A stretch of DNA of 64,000 nucleotides from the NCBI GenBank assembly GCA_000332255.1, contig KB235926.1:3935018-3999017 (forward strand). The letters are read 5' to 3'. Below the pieces are notes generated by a model. It searched no databases and was not told where the DNA came from. It worked only from the letters and a program-made list of their open reading frames with translations. Shown piece after piece: positions 17,828 through 27,905 of this stretch. The position numbers and the translations under genes were made by a program. Position 1 is the first letter of the stretch. Each line of letters begins with the position of its first letter. This DNA is from a cyanobacterium PCC 7702 (GTDB lineage: Bacteria; Cyanobacteriota; Cyanobacteriia; Cyanobacteriales; Nostocaceae).

Positions 17828-17903
17828 AAGCGATAAATCGCTAACTAGGAATAGGAATTGATAAGTTTTTGGCTGTGAATAGAAAGCGATAAATCGCTAA
17901 CTA
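17828..17903. repeat. Two copies of a palindromic repeat (AAGCGATAAATCGCTAACTA)
   Basis: The same 20-mer occurs exactly at 17828-17847 and 17884-17903. Each copy contains the dyad AGCGAT-AA-ATCGCT. It looks like a dispersed Nostocales repeat in the gap between tlyA and apcF. Confidence 0.7.
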
Positions 17904-18034
17904 CGAACAGAAAGCAAGGAATTTCTGACTGTCAGGTAGCTGTAGGTCTGACATGTTATTTAGCTTTTCTTGTACTTGTTTGAGGCAGTAAATTTTTGGG
18001 TTATTTATTTTTTATCTTAGCCTACAAAGAAGTT

Positions 18035-18075
18035 TAAAAAAAGTAAACGCACCTTGCCAATCAAGCCAAAGTGCG
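18035..18075 (-). terminator. Probable terminator downstream of apcF
   Basis: On the minus strand CGCACTTTG pairs with CAAGGTGCG (18048-18075, one internal mismatch) around a 10-nt loop and leads into a T-rich tract ending at 18035. It lies about 110 nt after the apcF stop. Apart from this and the repeats at 17828-17903, the 17778-18184 gap shows nothing. Confidence 0.65.
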
Positions 18076-18184
18076 GTTAGTGATTTGTTGGAATAGTAAA
18101 TAAACTAATCCAACTTTGTATAGGCAACCAGACAAAAAGCTGATTTTACCAGCATTGACATTCTCCTGTAACTTGGAGCCTTCA

Positions 18185-18694
18185 CTAAATATCTTTCTCG
18201 CCCAATTCTCTAGTCATATAGTCAAATGGTTCATCTACAAAGCTGGTGTTAGGAATACCAGCTGCTCCTAGTTGCTCCTTGACGATTTCTTTCATAATTT
18301 GGATACCGCGCACGGTTGGACCTATGGGAACTCCCAAAGAATTATAGGTTTCCCGCAGACCTTGCAATACTCTTTCATCCAGTACATCCATACTACCGGC
18401 GACGATCGCATAGGTAGCATAGCGCAAGTAATAGTCCAAATCACGCAGACAAGCTGCATACCGACGGGTTGTGTAGGCATTTCCGCCGGGACGAATTAGT
18501 TCTGGTTGTTCGTCAAATAATTTTGAACCTGTCTGCTTGACAATTGCTGCAGCATTAGCATTGATCGCCTTAGCAGCCTGTACTCGTTGCGTGCCACTTT
18601 CAAAATAGGATTTGAGGCTTTCGATGGCGTTGCGGTCAAAATAGCGCCCGGCAACGTCATAATTCTTAATTAAACTTGTGACTGCATCCCGCAT
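18185..18694 (-). CDS. apcF: Allophycocyanin beta-18 subunit (ApcF)
   Basis: ApcF replaces one ApcB subunit in the phycobilisome core and works with the core-membrane linker ApcE in energy transfer to the photosystems. The 169-residue protein starts MRDAVTSLIKNYDVAGRYFD and has the phycocyanobilin-binding Cys82 in RRYAACLRDLDYYLRYA. IRPGGNAYTTRR and the C-terminus FDYMTREL identify ApcF rather than ApcB. I chose the ATG at 18692-18694 because GGGAG stands just upstream, whereas the ATG five codons earlier overlaps that ribosome site. It stands alone, as apcF usually does. Confidence 0.94.
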   Translation of the reverse strand: MRDAVTSLIKNYDVAGRYFDRNAIESLKSYFESGTQRVQAAKAINANAAAIVKQTGSKLFDEQPELIRPGGNAYTTRRYAACLRDLDYYLRYATYAIVAGSMDVLDERVLQGLRETYNSLGVPIGPTVRGIQIMKEIVKEQLGAAGIPNTSFVDEPFDYMTRELGEKDI

Positions 18695-18914
18695 TCTTTT
18701 TTCTCCCAATCATCCTAAAATTTATGGTTTGATATTTATTTGACTGCTTTTAGCAAATTGCTAACTTTGTGCCAAAAATGTTAAATAAGCCAAGCACAAA
18801 ACAAACATGTGCGCTACTTAAGGATTCTATGTCAAAGTTGTCCCGATCAGATGAACTATCAAGTTTTGTAGAGTTGACAGCGCAAAGTTAATAAAAGTTG
18901 TAAACTGAAAAACC

Positions 18915-18957
18915 GTATCAAAAGATACAAAATTTCCCTATTTTATCTTCTTAGGAT
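18915..18957 (+). promoter_or_regulatory. NtcA-activated promoter of glnA
   Basis: GTA (18915-18917), eight bases, TAC (18926-18928) is a perfect NtcA box with near-palindromic spacer (GTATC-AAAA-GATAC). After 23 nt follows TAGGAT (18952-18957), a match to the TAN3T -10 box. This is the classic arrangement at cyanobacterial nitrogen-regulated promoters and lies 100-140 nt upstream of the glnA ATG. Confidence 0.9.
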
Positions 18958-19056
18958 ATACCAGGGTGTTTTTTCTTTGCGTTCAGCCGAACAGGGTCAG
19001 CGTGCATTAACTAACATTGTGGTTTACTGTACTAAAACGGTAGAGAAGGAGTAGCC

Positions 19057-20472
19057 ATGACAACCCCAGAAGAAGTCCTGAAATTAATTCGGGACAAAAA
19101 TATTCAGATGATCGATCTGAAGTTCATCGATATGCCAGGAACTTGGCAGCACCTGACGGTGTTCCGCAACCAAATCGATGAAAATAGCTTTATCGACGGT
19201 GTACCTTTCGACGGTTCCAGTATTCGGGGTTGGAAAGCGATCAACGAATCAGACATGGCAATGGTACTCGATCCAAACACTGCTTGGATCGATCCTTTCA
19301 TGCAGGAACCGACTCTCAGCATTATTTGCAGCATTAAAGAACCGCGTACGGGTGAGTGGTACAACCGTTGTCCTCGCGTGATAGCTCAAAAAGCGGTAGA
19401 CTATCTAGTTTCCACCGGTATTGGCGATACAGCCTTTTTTGGTCCGGAAGCGGAATTTTTCATCTTTGACGATGTTCGCTTTGACCAAAACTCCCACGAA
19501 GGCTATTACTACGTAGACTCTATAGAAGGTCGCTGGAATTCTGGTAGAGCAGAAGGTCCTAACTTGGGTTACAAACCGCGCTACAAAGAGGGTTATTTCC
19601 CAGTTTCTCCGACTGATACCTTGCAGGACATACGGACAGAGATGCTGTTGACTATGGCACAATGCGGGGTACCGATAGAAAAACACCACCACGAAGTTGC
19701 TACCGGTGGACAGTGCGAGTTGGGCTTTCGCTTTGGTAAGTTAGTCGAAGCAGCTGACTGGCTGATGACCTATAAATACGTAATTAAGAACGTAGCCAAG
19801 AAATACGGCAAGACAGTCACGTTTATGCCCAAACCAGTCTTCCAAGATAATGGCTCGGGAATGCATACTCACCAGTCTCTTTGGAAAGATGGTCAACCTT
19901 TGTTTGCGGGTGATAAATACGCTGGTTTGAGTGAAACAGCACTGTACTACATTGGTGGAATTCTCAAGCATGCACCAGCACTTTTAGCCATCACCAACCC
20001 GACCACCAATTCTTACAAACGTCTTGTGCCTGGATACGAAGCACCAGTAAACTTGGCTTATTCCCAAGGTAACCGTTCTGCTTCTATTCGGATTCCTTTA
20101 TCGGGTACCAATCCGAAAGCCAAGCGCTTAGAATTTCGTTGTCCCGATGCTACATCTAACCCTTACTTGGCATTTTCTGCCATGTTGTGTGCTGGTTTGG
20201 ATGGTATCAAAAACAAAATCGATCCCGGCGAACCATTAGATAAGAACATTTATGAACTTTCTCCAGAGGAGTTGGCAAAAGTTCCTTCTACTCCTGGTTC
20301 TTTGGAGTTAGCACTAGAAGCGCTAGAGAAAGATCATGCTTTCTTAACCGAACCGGGTGTATTCACTGAAGACTTCATTGAAACTTGGATTTCTTACAAG
20401 TTAGATAATGAAGTTAATCCTATGCGGTTGCGTCCGCATCCTTACGAATTTGCTCTTTACTACGATTGCTAA
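19057..20472 (+). CDS. glnA: Glutamine synthetase, type I
   Basis: GlnA condenses ammonium and glutamate to glutamine and is the entry point of nitrogen assimilation. The 471-residue dodecameric enzyme shows the latch motif FDGSSIRGW (about 51-59), the metal/glutamate block [12 protein letters not shown], the [14 protein letters not shown] region, [13 protein letters not shown], and [12 protein letters not shown]. The position of the enterobacterial adenylylation Tyr is Tyr399 ([10 protein letters not shown]), although cyanobacterial GlnA is controlled mainly by small inactivating factors. AAGGAG (19046-19051) precedes the ATG. An NtcA promoter and a terminator frame the gene. Confidence 0.98.
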   Translation: MTTPEEVLKLIRDKNIQMIDLKFIDMPGTWQHLTVFRNQIDENSFIDGVPFDGSSIRGWKAINESDMAMVLDPNTAWIDPFMQEPTLSIICSIKEPRTGEWYNRCPRVIAQKAVDYLVSTGIGDTAFFGPEAEFFIFDDVRFDQNSHEGYYYVDSIEGRWNSGRAEGPNLGYKPRYKEGYFPVSPTDTLQDIRTEMLLTMAQCGVPIEKHHHEVATGGQCELGFRFGKLVEAADWLMTYKYVIKNVAKKYGKTVTFMPKPVFQDNGSGMHTHQSLWKDGQPLFAGDKYAGLSETALYYIGGILKHAPALLAITNPTTNSYKRLVPGYEAPVNLAYSQGNRSASIRIPLSGTNPKAKRLEFRCPDATSNPYLAFSAMLCAGLDGIKNKIDPGEPLDKNIYELSPEELAKVPSTPGSLELALEALEKDHAFLTEPGVFTEDFIETWISYKLDNEVNPMRLRPHPYEFALYYDC

Positions 20473-20561
20473 TTTTGAGAGAGCAAAATACTTGCCCGGA
20501 GAAACTGGGAAAATGCTAAGTTAGGATATTTGTTGGTTAATCATTTCCAAACATAAATTCG

Positions 20562-20584
20562 GCCACCGTTTAGGGTGGCTTTTT
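20562..20584 (+). terminator. Rho-independent terminator of glnA
   Basis: GCCACC (20562-20567) and GGTGGC (20574-20579) form a perfect stem with a 6-nt loop followed by TTTTT, about 90 nt after the stop codon. Confidence 0.85.
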
Positions 20585-20642
20585 CATATGGTTATAAGTG
20601 AAGAAATTGCCAAGCGGATTTACAAGTGGCGACTGTTAATTT

Positions 20643-21383
20643 TTAAGAAATGTTGTTATCAATGGCTGTTTTCTTTGGCTGAGAAGTTTCTGCTCCCATC
20701 AATTTGGGAAATAAAAGTCCAGATCGCTTTTTATAGTCATCAAACTCGGGATAGCGAGATAGGGATTTGTCTTTATTAAGCATATTGGGAATAAAAATTA
20801 TCCCTATAAAAGCTCCCAGGATTAAAAATGGCAGCCAGTGCTGTGTTAACATGGCAAAGGAGGTGTAGATAAATATTTCTCCTAAATAATTGGTGTTGCG
20901 ACTCCTGGCGAAGAATCCTTCTGCAATCAATCCGGGTCGATACTTGAGGGTATAGTATTTTTGAGCATCGCTAGCAAAGTGTAGAAAAACGCCAAAAATA
21001 TTCAAACTAATAGCCGCTGCAACTAAAGGTGGTGGTGGTACGCTACCGCTACTAATGAGGATAAAAGGTGCTACCCAGTATAAATTGACTATCAAAAATG
21101 CGAAAATGCCCTGTAAAAGGGGAACTTCTTGCTCCCATTTCTTGTCGGGGAAAAGACGATCTTTTAGTAGCCAAATCAAGCCGTAGGTACCGTGAAGTGC
21201 TAGATATACCCACGGGCCAAGGCTGAAGTTACGGTATGCGAACATTAGTCCTAGTATAAAGAAGAAAGTTAGCCCTTTACTAAGATTGATAGCGTGTTTA
21301 ACTTTCATTGCAAACACAGCCCCTCGACTGGTTTTTGGCAATTTGGGTCCCTTACTAAGATTAATAGCGTGTTTAATTTTCAT
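20643..21383 (-). CDS. DUF1295/isoprenylcysteine methyltransferase-like membrane protein
   Basis: A 246-residue protein with about six hydrophobic segments. The C-terminal part has GLIAEGFFARSRNTNYLGEIFIYTSF and a soluble end (YPEFDDYKKRSGLLFP), the pattern of the steroid-5-alpha-reductase/ICMT-like membrane enzymes grouped as DUF1295. The N-terminus is partly duplicated: MKIKHAINLSKG and, 25 residues later, MKVKHAINLSKG. The second Met (ATG ending at 21308) gives 221 residues, closer to the usual family length, and may be the original start. Substrate unknown. Confidence 0.75.
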   Translation of the reverse strand: MKIKHAINLSKGPKLPKTSRGAVFAMKVKHAINLSKGLTFFFILGLMFAYRNFSLGPWVYLALHGTYGLIWLLKDRLFPDKKWEQEVPLLQGIFAFLIVNLYWVAPFILISSGSVPPPPLVAAAISLNIFGVFLHFASDAQKYYTLKYRPGLIAEGFFARSRNTNYLGEIFIYTSFAMLTQHWLPFLILGAFIGIIFIPNMLNKDKSLSRYPEFDDYKKRSGLLFPKLMGAETSQPKKTAIDNNIS

Positions 21384-21420
21384 TATCTTTTTGCTGAAAA
21401 ATGTTTGAGCAGGCGATCGC

Positions 21421-21981
21421 TCACAGTAATTTTGAGTTTCGCAATTCCGATAAACTTATTTGAATTTTAGTATCAACTAACACATTGCCACAGCCCAAGG
21501 ATACTCGTTGGCCAGTTACCCAAGCTTGTTGGGGTTGACACTGGTATATTCTGCGAGGTGAATCGTTTAAATAATCTGCTGGAGTTCTATGAACTTTTAT
21601 TCTTGTTCGATTCATCAGTAGTTGCATTACTTTTTCTGTTTCCTCGGGTTTGACCTCAGATGCTATGCCGTAAAAATACAATCCCTCTGGTGTGCCTTCT
21701 GAAACATTCGAAGCAAAGATAGCGATCGCGACTCTGCCATGATTGTTATATATGTTTTGCGAGTGTTTGGATAGGATAGCCGAACTCCAATAGATGTTGC
21801 AGTGGCGATCGTAGGCAAAAAATAAAGGTGATACCCAAGGTATCCCGTCAGGAGAACAAGTAGATAAAGTGCAATAAATATTGTCGGCGATGATGCGAGA
21901 TGCTTTAGCTATAACTTCTGGATTTTTTGCATCAACTGTGTTGACCCATCCGTTTGCAGGATTTGCTGGTTCCATAGTCAA
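21421..21981 (-). CDS. Pyridoxamine 5'-phosphate oxidase-like flavin protein
   Basis: The 186-residue protein fits the split-barrel flavin-binding family: CTLSTCSPDGIPWVSPLFFAYD (about 37-58), then IYWSSAILSKHSQNIYNNHGRVAIAIF, and GLYFYGIASEVKPEE. These are the FMN-contacting strands of PNPOx-like proteins. It lacks the PLP-binding tail of true PdxH, so it is more likely a general FMN or F420-type oxidoreductase or a stress protein. It lies between the DUF1295 gene and glgB on the same strand. Confidence 0.75.
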   Translation of the reverse strand: MTMEPANPANGWVNTVDAKNPEVIAKASRIIADNIYCTLSTCSPDGIPWVSPLFFAYDRHCNIYWSSAILSKHSQNIYNNHGRVAIAIFASNVSEGTPEGLYFYGIASEVKPEETEKVMQLLMNRTRIKVHRTPADYLNDSPRRIYQCQPQQAWVTGQRVSLGCGNVLVDTKIQISLSELRNSKLL

Positions 21982-22061
21982 GAAGAATAATTTTTTATTT
22001 CCACAAGGGACGCGCAGGCTATGTATGACATTCTTGTATTTTCAAACCCAAATAGAGGTGC

Positions 22062-22080
22062 TGCGCCTTGACAAGGCGCA
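22062..22080. repeat. Perfect 8-bp stem-loop
   Basis: TGCGCCTT-GAC-AAGGCGCA between glgB and the PNPOx-like gene. No T-tract follows on either strand, so it is not a standard terminator. Confidence 0.5.
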
Positions 22081-22107
22081 CAGGAGCAGTATAGCCACCC
22101 CGATTTT

Positions 22108-24402
22108 TTAAGATTCCATAACTTCTTTTGTCTTTTTCCTATCCAACTTCAAAATTAATACTCCCAAGGGCGGCAAACACAAATCCAGTGAATAAGGACG
22201 GTTATGCATCGACCAGTTATCGGTCCACTTACCACCTAAATTACCCATATTGCTACCGCCATACTTGCGCGCGTCGCTGTTAAATAATTCTGTGTAAAAT
22301 CCTGGTTCGGGTACGCCGATACGGTAGTGGGAATGGGGTTGGGGTGTGAAGTTGCACACAACAACAACAAAATTGCTGGGGTCCTTATCTCTTCTGATAA
22401 AAGACACTACACTGTGACGGTTGTCGCTGCAGTCGATCCACTCGAAACCTTCACGAGCAAAATCTTGCGTATACAAAGCTGGTTCGCTGCGGTAAAGATG
22501 ATTTAGTTCTTTGAAAAATTCTTTCAGCTGTTGGTGCGGTTCATATTGTAATAAATGCCACTCTAAATCGCTCCATACGTTCCACTCGCTCCACTGACCG
22601 AATTCCATGCTCATAAACATGGTTTTCTTACCTGGGTGAGTGAACATGTAAGTAAACAAACAACGCACGTTGGCAAATTTTTGCCATCTATCCCCTGGCA
22701 TTTTACCGATAATGCTGCTTTTGCCGTGCACAACTTCATCGTGAGACAACGCCAACATAAAGTTCTCACTGTGGTGGTACCACATGCTAAAAGTAACGTT
22801 ATTTTGGTGAAACTGGCGAAACCAGGGATCCATGCTGAAATAATCGAGCATGTCGTGCATCCAGCCCATGTTCCACTTGAGGTTAAAGCCCAACCCTCCA
22901 GTATAGGTCGGCCAAGAAACCATAGGCCAAGCTGTGGATTCTTCGGCTATGGAAACAATGCCAGGAAAATAGCTAAATATCAGGTGGTTTACCTGACGCA
23001 AGAAGTCTGCTGCTTCTAGATTTTCTCGACCGCCGTATTGATTGGGAATCCACTCACCTTCTTTGCGGCAATAATCGAGGTAAAGCATGGAAGCGACTGC
23101 ATCTACACGAATGCCGTCAATGTGGTATTTGTCAAGCCAGAACAATGCATTGGCAACTAGGAAATTGCGAACTTCGTTGCGGGAGTAGTTGAACACTAAA
23201 GTTCCCCATTCTTTATGCTCGCCTTTGCGAGGATCGGCATGTTCGTATAAATGAGTACCGTCGAAAAATGCTAAACCGTGACCGTCTTTGGGAAAGTGAC
23301 CGGGAACCCAGTCCATGATTACGCCTATCCCATTTTGATGGCATTGGTCAACAAAGTACATGAAATCTTGAGGAGTTCCGTAACGAGAAGTGGGAGCATA
23401 GTATCCGGTTACTTGATAGCCCCAAGAACCGTCGAAGGGATGTTCGGCAATAGGCAATAGTTCTATATGGGTATAACCTAAGTCTTTGACGTAGGGAATG
23501 AGTTTATCTGCTAATTCCCGATAGGTGAGGAAGCGGACGCCAGGTTTGAGTTCGGAAACGGTGACTATAGGTTCGGTTTCCCCGTTGGGAAGTTTGGGAG
23601 GTTCTGCACTGGAAGCGTGCAACCACGAGCCTAAGTGCACTTCGTAGACTGAAATTGGCTGGGTGAGAGGATCGCTATGGCGCCGCGCCTCCATCCACTC
23701 TTGGTCGTTCCACTGATAACTATCTAAATCGCTGACAATTGATGCTGTTTTAGGACGGGGTTCCTGTTGGAAACCGTAGGGATCGGATTTTTCGTAAATG
23801 TGGCCTTCTATATTTTTGATTTCGTATTTATAACGCTCTCCTATCCCCAGTCCGGGAATAAACAATTCCCAAACTCCTGTGACGCCTTTGCGCATTTGGT
23901 GTTTGCGTCCGTCCCAGTGATTGAAATCTCCAATAACCGAGACGTTGCGAGCATTAGGTGCCCAAACAGCAAAATATACACCTTTGACGCCATCGATTTC
24001 TGTCAGGTGGGCTCCCAGTTTTTCGTAAATTCGGTGGTGGTTACCTTCAGCAAACAGGTGCAGGTCGAAGTCGGTTAAGCGAGGGGAACGGAAAGCATAG
24101 GGATCGTAGATAACTCGCTCGTGTTCTCCTTCTTTAATTTTTAACTGGTAGTTTGCTAGCTGTTTGGTTTCGATGGTGCATTCAAAAAAGTGAGGATGAT
24201 GCACGCTCTGCATCGGATATTCTTTCCTTTCTTCAGGAAGAATAACCCACGCTGCACTAGCATTGGGTAGGTAGGCCCGCACAGCCCACACATTTTTGCC
24301 GTTGTCTTCTATCAGATGCGAACCCAGTACTTCAAAAGGATCGTGATGCTGATTCCAAACGATGCGGTTAACCTGTTCGGGAGCGATCGTGGTCATAGAC
24401 AT
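22108..24402 (-). CDS. glgB: 1,4-alpha-glucan branching enzyme
   Basis: GlgB introduces alpha-1,6 branches into glycogen. The 764-residue protein has the N-terminal CBM48 modules ([10 protein letters not shown] and [20 protein letters not shown]), the GH13 catalytic barrel with D434 ([12 protein letters not shown]) as nucleophile, E487 (SIAEEST) as acid/base and [12 protein letters not shown] with the third acid, and a C-terminal beta domain. Length is typical of the long GlgB type. An alternative ATG two codons later is possible. No other glycogen gene is adjacent. Confidence 0.97.
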   Translation of the reverse strand: MSMTTIAPEQVNRIVWNQHHDPFEVLGSHLIEDNGKNVWAVRAYLPNASAAWVILPEERKEYPMQSVHHPHFFECTIETKQLANYQLKIKEGEHERVIYDPYAFRSPRLTDFDLHLFAEGNHHRIYEKLGAHLTEIDGVKGVYFAVWAPNARNVSVIGDFNHWDGRKHQMRKGVTGVWELFIPGLGIGERYKYEIKNIEGHIYEKSDPYGFQQEPRPKTASIVSDLDSYQWNDQEWMEARRHSDPLTQPISVYEVHLGSWLHASSAEPPKLPNGETEPIVTVSELKPGVRFLTYRELADKLIPYVKDLGYTHIELLPIAEHPFDGSWGYQVTGYYAPTSRYGTPQDFMYFVDQCHQNGIGVIMDWVPGHFPKDGHGLAFFDGTHLYEHADPRKGEHKEWGTLVFNYSRNEVRNFLVANALFWLDKYHIDGIRVDAVASMLYLDYCRKEGEWIPNQYGGRENLEAADFLRQVNHLIFSYFPGIVSIAEESTAWPMVSWPTYTGGLGFNLKWNMGWMHDMLDYFSMDPWFRQFHQNNVTFSMWYHHSENFMLALSHDEVVHGKSSIIGKMPGDRWQKFANVRCLFTYMFTHPGKKTMFMSMEFGQWSEWNVWSDLEWHLLQYEPHQQLKEFFKELNHLYRSEPALYTQDFAREGFEWIDCSDNRHSVVSFIRRDKDPSNFVVVVCNFTPQPHSHYRIGVPEPGFYTELFNSDARKYGGSNMGNLGGKWTDNWSMHNRPYSLDLCLPPLGVLILKLDRKKTKEVMES

Positions 24403-24583
24403 GGAGCTACCTACGTTGATTGAATAAAGTGCTTAGTAAATGTGCTTTTTAAAGATATATATATATTCTTTACATTTATTTGCAATTTTTGTCTCGTCAT
24501 CGTTCCTAGGAAGGAATGGGACAGTGATTGACCTACGGACAATATCCGTGTTTTCTTGCCGTTTTCTGGTGGTTTCTGTCCTA

Positions 24584-24904
24584 CTAAATATCTAAAAAGG
24601 GGAAAATCTGAAGCAAAATTTTACGAATGTTCAGCAAAAAAATATTTTCTCGGATTTGGGGAGATAGTTTTGGGGGAGGTGCTTGTTGCAGTTTGTCTTG
24701 TAGTTGTGCATATTCTGCAGCGGATAAGGGTTTGCCGTCTACAGGCGATCGCGCTGCTGTGATTATTTCCGTGCGCAAAATTTCTTCTGGAGTATCTTCT
24801 GGCGGTGGTAATGCCATTACCTTTGTGCTTTGATGGCCGGTCACCCCTATCCAGATACCGGTAACTACAGCTAAAATTGCCAACCTTACTGCTTTCAGTT
24901 TCAT
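24584..24904 (-). CDS. Conserved cyanobacterial small exported protein
   Basis: A 106-residue protein with a signal peptide or anchor (KLKAVRLAILAVVTGIWIGVTGH, about 2-24) followed by a soluble region: ALPPPEDTPEEILRTEIITAARSPVDGKPLSAAEYAQLQDKL, then a hydrophobic end (IFLLNIRKILLQIFPFLDI). The PPPED...EEILRTEIITxARSPxDGKPLxAAEYAQLQ block is one I recognise as conserved in cyanobacteria without an assigned function. It is a single gene between glgB and the PIN/TRAM gene. Confidence 0.7.
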   Translation of the reverse strand: MKLKAVRLAILAVVTGIWIGVTGHQSTKVMALPPPEDTPEEILRTEIITAARSPVDGKPLSAAEYAQLQDKLQQAPPPKLSPQIRENIFLLNIRKILLQIFPFLDI

Positions 24905-25165
24905 TTTTTATTTTTGATCTAAAAGTAGTTTGAATATTTTCACTTTTTAACACTAGCCCTGTTTATACCATTATTGTTGCTGCATGACCAGAACGACCGC
25001 TTGACTTGACATAAATAATTTCACATGCATGTTCGCTCCTGGCTGCTTGTGCCGTCTTTAAGCCTAAATGAGCTTGAAATTGGGACCTATGGGCGCAAAA
25101 ATTTCCTTACTGCCAGTCTGCACTGTCTAAAAGCTTTAATCGTTTATCTGTTGGGTTTTTTAGTT

Positions 25166-25194
25166 AAAAACCGATGCAGGTTTCCTACATCGGT
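25166..25194 (-). terminator. Terminator of the PIN/TRAM gene
   Basis: On the minus strand ACCGATGTAGG pairs with CCTGCATCGGT (25170-25194, one G-T wobble) around a 3-nt loop and runs into TTTTT, about 30 nt after the stop codon. Confidence 0.85.
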
Positions 25195-25226
25195 GAAAAT
25201 GGGATAGATTTGAAGGTGGCTTTTGT

Positions 25227-26303
25227 TCATGCCAATGCTGAAGCTTGCGGTTTAGCAAAAATCATTCGTCCGGCAGAAGTTTGCAGCGCACTGGTAACTA
25301 CTACTCGCACTTCACCACCAATGTAATTGCTGCCTTCCTCGACAACGACCATTGTGCCATCGTCAAGGTAGCCGATTCCCTGACTCGGTTCTTTACCTTC
25401 TTTGAGTATCTTCAAATCCAGGTTGTCGCCCGGTAGGTAGGTGGGACGCACGGCATTTACCAAATCGTTGATATTCAAAACAGGAACTTTTTGGACACTG
25501 GCAACTTTGGATAAGTTGTAGTCGTTAGTTAACAGGGTGCCGTTGATTTCTTGGGCAAACCGTACTAGTTTGGCGTCTACGGTGGCAACATCCTCGTAAT
25601 CTACAGAATTAATTGATATTCGCTCTGAATATGCTGTTTTAATGCGGTTGAGGATTTCTAGTCCCCGTCTTCCCCGTATTCGTTTTTGATCTTTGTTAGC
25701 ATCTGCTACTTGCTGCAATTCTTGCAAGACAAATTGCGGTACGATGATTTGTCCTTCCAAAAAGCCGGTTTCTAGCAGTGTTTCGATGCGTCCGTCAATG
25801 ATGCAGCTAGTATCTAGCACTTTTGTACTAGCTGGTTTTAGGGTTCCTTCTACTACCATGGTTTCCACGGTATTGGGATTAATTAAACGCAACAATCCAC
25901 GTCCGTGAGTATCGGCGATGTTCATCCCCGTGTATGCGAGTACAATACTGCCAACCACTGCTACTAATGGCTTTATAAAGCTAAAGTCAGTGGGAATTGG
26001 CAGCAAGAATAAAGGTGCTAACATCAAATTAGCCATCAGCAACCCAATTACTAAACCAATGGCACGAGTCAAAATGACTTCAAATGGTAGTTCCCGAACT
26101 TGTGCCTCCAGACGACGATATTCTGTTTGGAATCTCAGTCCGATCGCACCACCAAAGATAGCTGCAAAAGCAGCCACCACAAAGCGTAAAGCTTCTAGGT
26201 TCGTTACTCCCTCCAAGGCTTTGTTGGGTAGCAAATCAGTGCTGTAGAACCCTATCCCCGCTGCTGCTATAATGAATGACAAAATGATAATTGCATCAAG
26301 CAT
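25227..26303 (-). CDS. PIN/TRAM-domain membrane protein (YacL-like)
   Basis: From the ATG at 26301-26303 the protein has 358 residues. Four hydrophobic segments (about 1-125) precede a PIN-type ribonuclease domain (VLDTSCIIDGRIETLL about 160, with a second acidic cluster at LLTNDYNLSK) and a C-terminal TRAM RNA-binding domain (GIGYLDDGTMVVVEEGSNYIGGEVRVVVTSALQTSAGRMIF). This is the YacL arrangement found across bacteria and probably marks a membrane-bound RNase. The upstream in-frame start at 26339 would only add a poor N-terminal extension. Confidence 0.88.
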   Translation of the reverse strand: MLDAIIILSFIIAAAGIGFYSTDLLPNKALEGVTNLEALRFVVAAFAAIFGGAIGLRFQTEYRRLEAQVRELPFEVILTRAIGLVIGLLMANLMLAPLFLLPIPTDFSFIKPLVAVVGSIVLAYTGMNIADTHGRGLLRLINPNTVETMVVEGTLKPASTKVLDTSCIIDGRIETLLETGFLEGQIIVPQFVLQELQQVADANKDQKRIRGRRGLEILNRIKTAYSERISINSVDYEDVATVDAKLVRFAQEINGTLLTNDYNLSKVASVQKVPVLNINDLVNAVRPTYLPGDNLDLKILKEGKEPSQGIGYLDDGTMVVVEEGSNYIGGEVRVVVTSALQTSAGRMIFAKPQASALA

Positions 26304-26555
26304 AGTGTTGTTTTTTCCTGCAACTGTGTAAGCAGACAAGGTTAAGTATTTTTTAGATCCTCACTCAAATATATTTCAGAATAATTACTGCCATAACTAA
26401 AATTTAACAGCGGTAACATCTTGCCATCATTATAACTAAATAGTCTACTGGTTTATAACTCTCATCTTTTCGTTGGAAAAGGATAAAAATTGTTAATAAA
26501 CTACTAATCTTCATGTTTTGTAATTATTAAGATAATACTTTAACTGTTATTTAAA

Positions 26556-27737
26556 ATGGGCCAAAGAGATATTGCTTTGGGTATTCCTAGTTCTGCTTAC
26601 ATACACATTCCCTTTTGTAAACGACGATGTTTTTACTGTGATTTTCCTGTATTTGTGATTGGCGATCGCTTGCAGGGTGAAAACTCTGGTACTATCCGCC
26701 ACTACATAGAAATGTTGTGTCAAGAAATAAGCATTTCTCCTGTTTTTGGTCAACCCCTAGAAACAATTTTTTTTGGCGGTGGTACGCCTTCTCTTCTCTC
26801 CCTAGAGCAATTGCAACGAATATTAACGTTACTAACACAAAAGTTTGGCATTTCTCCCCAAGCAGAAATTTCCATGGAAGCAGACCCGGGTACGTTCGAT
26901 TTAGCCTACATCCAAGGTTTATCAACAGCAGGTGTCAATCGTATTAGTTTAGGGGTACAAGCATTTGATGCAGATTTGCTGCGCTACTGCGGGCGATCGC
27001 ACAACCTCGACGATATTTTTACAGCTGTAGACTCGATCCACCAAGTTGGAATTCCTGAGTTTAGCATAGATTTAATTTCCGGATTACCGCATCAAACTTT
27101 ACATCAATGGCAACAATCCCTAGAAAAAGCAATCGCCCTAGGACCAACACACATATCCATATACGACCTGACTGTTGAACCCAAAACTGCCTTTGGTCGT
27201 TATTACACACCCGGCAAGGCTCCTTTGCCAACGGAAGAAATGACGGTGGAAATGTATCGTCTGGCACAGCAAATTTTAACAGCTGCAGGATACGAACATT
27301 ACGAAATTTCTAACTATGCCAAACCAGGACACCAATGCCGGCACAATCGAACTTATTGGGAAAATCGCCCTTATTACGGTTTTGGCATGGGTGCTGCAAG
27401 TTTCGTGCAAGGAAAGCGCTTCACTCGTCCGCGCCAAACAAAAGAATATTATCAGTGGGTACAAGACGGATGTGTCATTGATGCTAAAGTCACATCACCA
27501 GATGAGATTTTGTTAGAAACGTTAATGCTGGGGTTGCGTTTAGCTGAAGGTGTAAATTTGAGAGATTTAGCTTCACACTTTGGGGAAAACAAGGTAGAGG
27601 AAATAAAAAAATGTTGTCAGCCATTTGTAGAAAAAGGCTGGGTAGAAATTAGAGAAGGAAGATTACTTTTGCGCGCTCCCGATGGTTTTTTGTTTTCGAA
27701 TGTGATTTTAGCAAAATTATTTGCCACCTTGGCATGA
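26556..27737 (+). CDS. hemW: Radical-SAM HemW-like protein
   Basis: The 393-residue protein carries the radical-SAM cluster motif CKRRCFYC (C21, C25, C28), GGGTPSLL, EADPGT and a C-terminal HemN-like domain. The HNRTYWENRPYYGFGMGAASF block matches the HemW HNxxYW motif; HemW is a heme chaperone rather than a true oxygen-independent coproporphyrinogen oxidase, and such genes are often labelled 'hemN'. Length is normal for HemW. It is a single gene, divergent from the PIN/TRAM gene. Confidence 0.88.
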   Translation: MGQRDIALGIPSSAYIHIPFCKRRCFYCDFPVFVIGDRLQGENSGTIRHYIEMLCQEISISPVFGQPLETIFFGGGTPSLLSLEQLQRILTLLTQKFGISPQAEISMEADPGTFDLAYIQGLSTAGVNRISLGVQAFDADLLRYCGRSHNLDDIFTAVDSIHQVGIPEFSIDLISGLPHQTLHQWQQSLEKAIALGPTHISIYDLTVEPKTAFGRYYTPGKAPLPTEEMTVEMYRLAQQILTAAGYEHYEISNYAKPGHQCRHNRTYWENRPYYGFGMGAASFVQGKRFTRPRQTKEYYQWVQDGCVIDAKVTSPDEILLETLMLGLRLAEGVNLRDLASHFGENKVEEIKKCCQPFVEKGWVEIREGRLLLRAPDGFLFSNVILAKLFATLA

Positions 27738-27905
27738 TAAAAGAAGCACTGCGTTCGATTTGCTTGAGAGCAGTTGGTCCTTTAGAAGTTTCTGGGAAAT
27801 TTCTTTTGTAGTAACGCTGCTCAATCCACATTCGCATTTCTGCTTAAGTGAACTTATTTTCTGTTTTCCATTGTTGTTGAAGATAGTAGGTAGTAGCGAT
27901 CGCCA

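Noticed and set aside
17828-17903. CRISPR array
   Set aside because: Only two copies of a short palindromic unit, with no regular spacers and no cas genes.
22062-22080. Terminator of glgB
   Set aside because: Perfect stem, but no T-tract on the minus strand after it.
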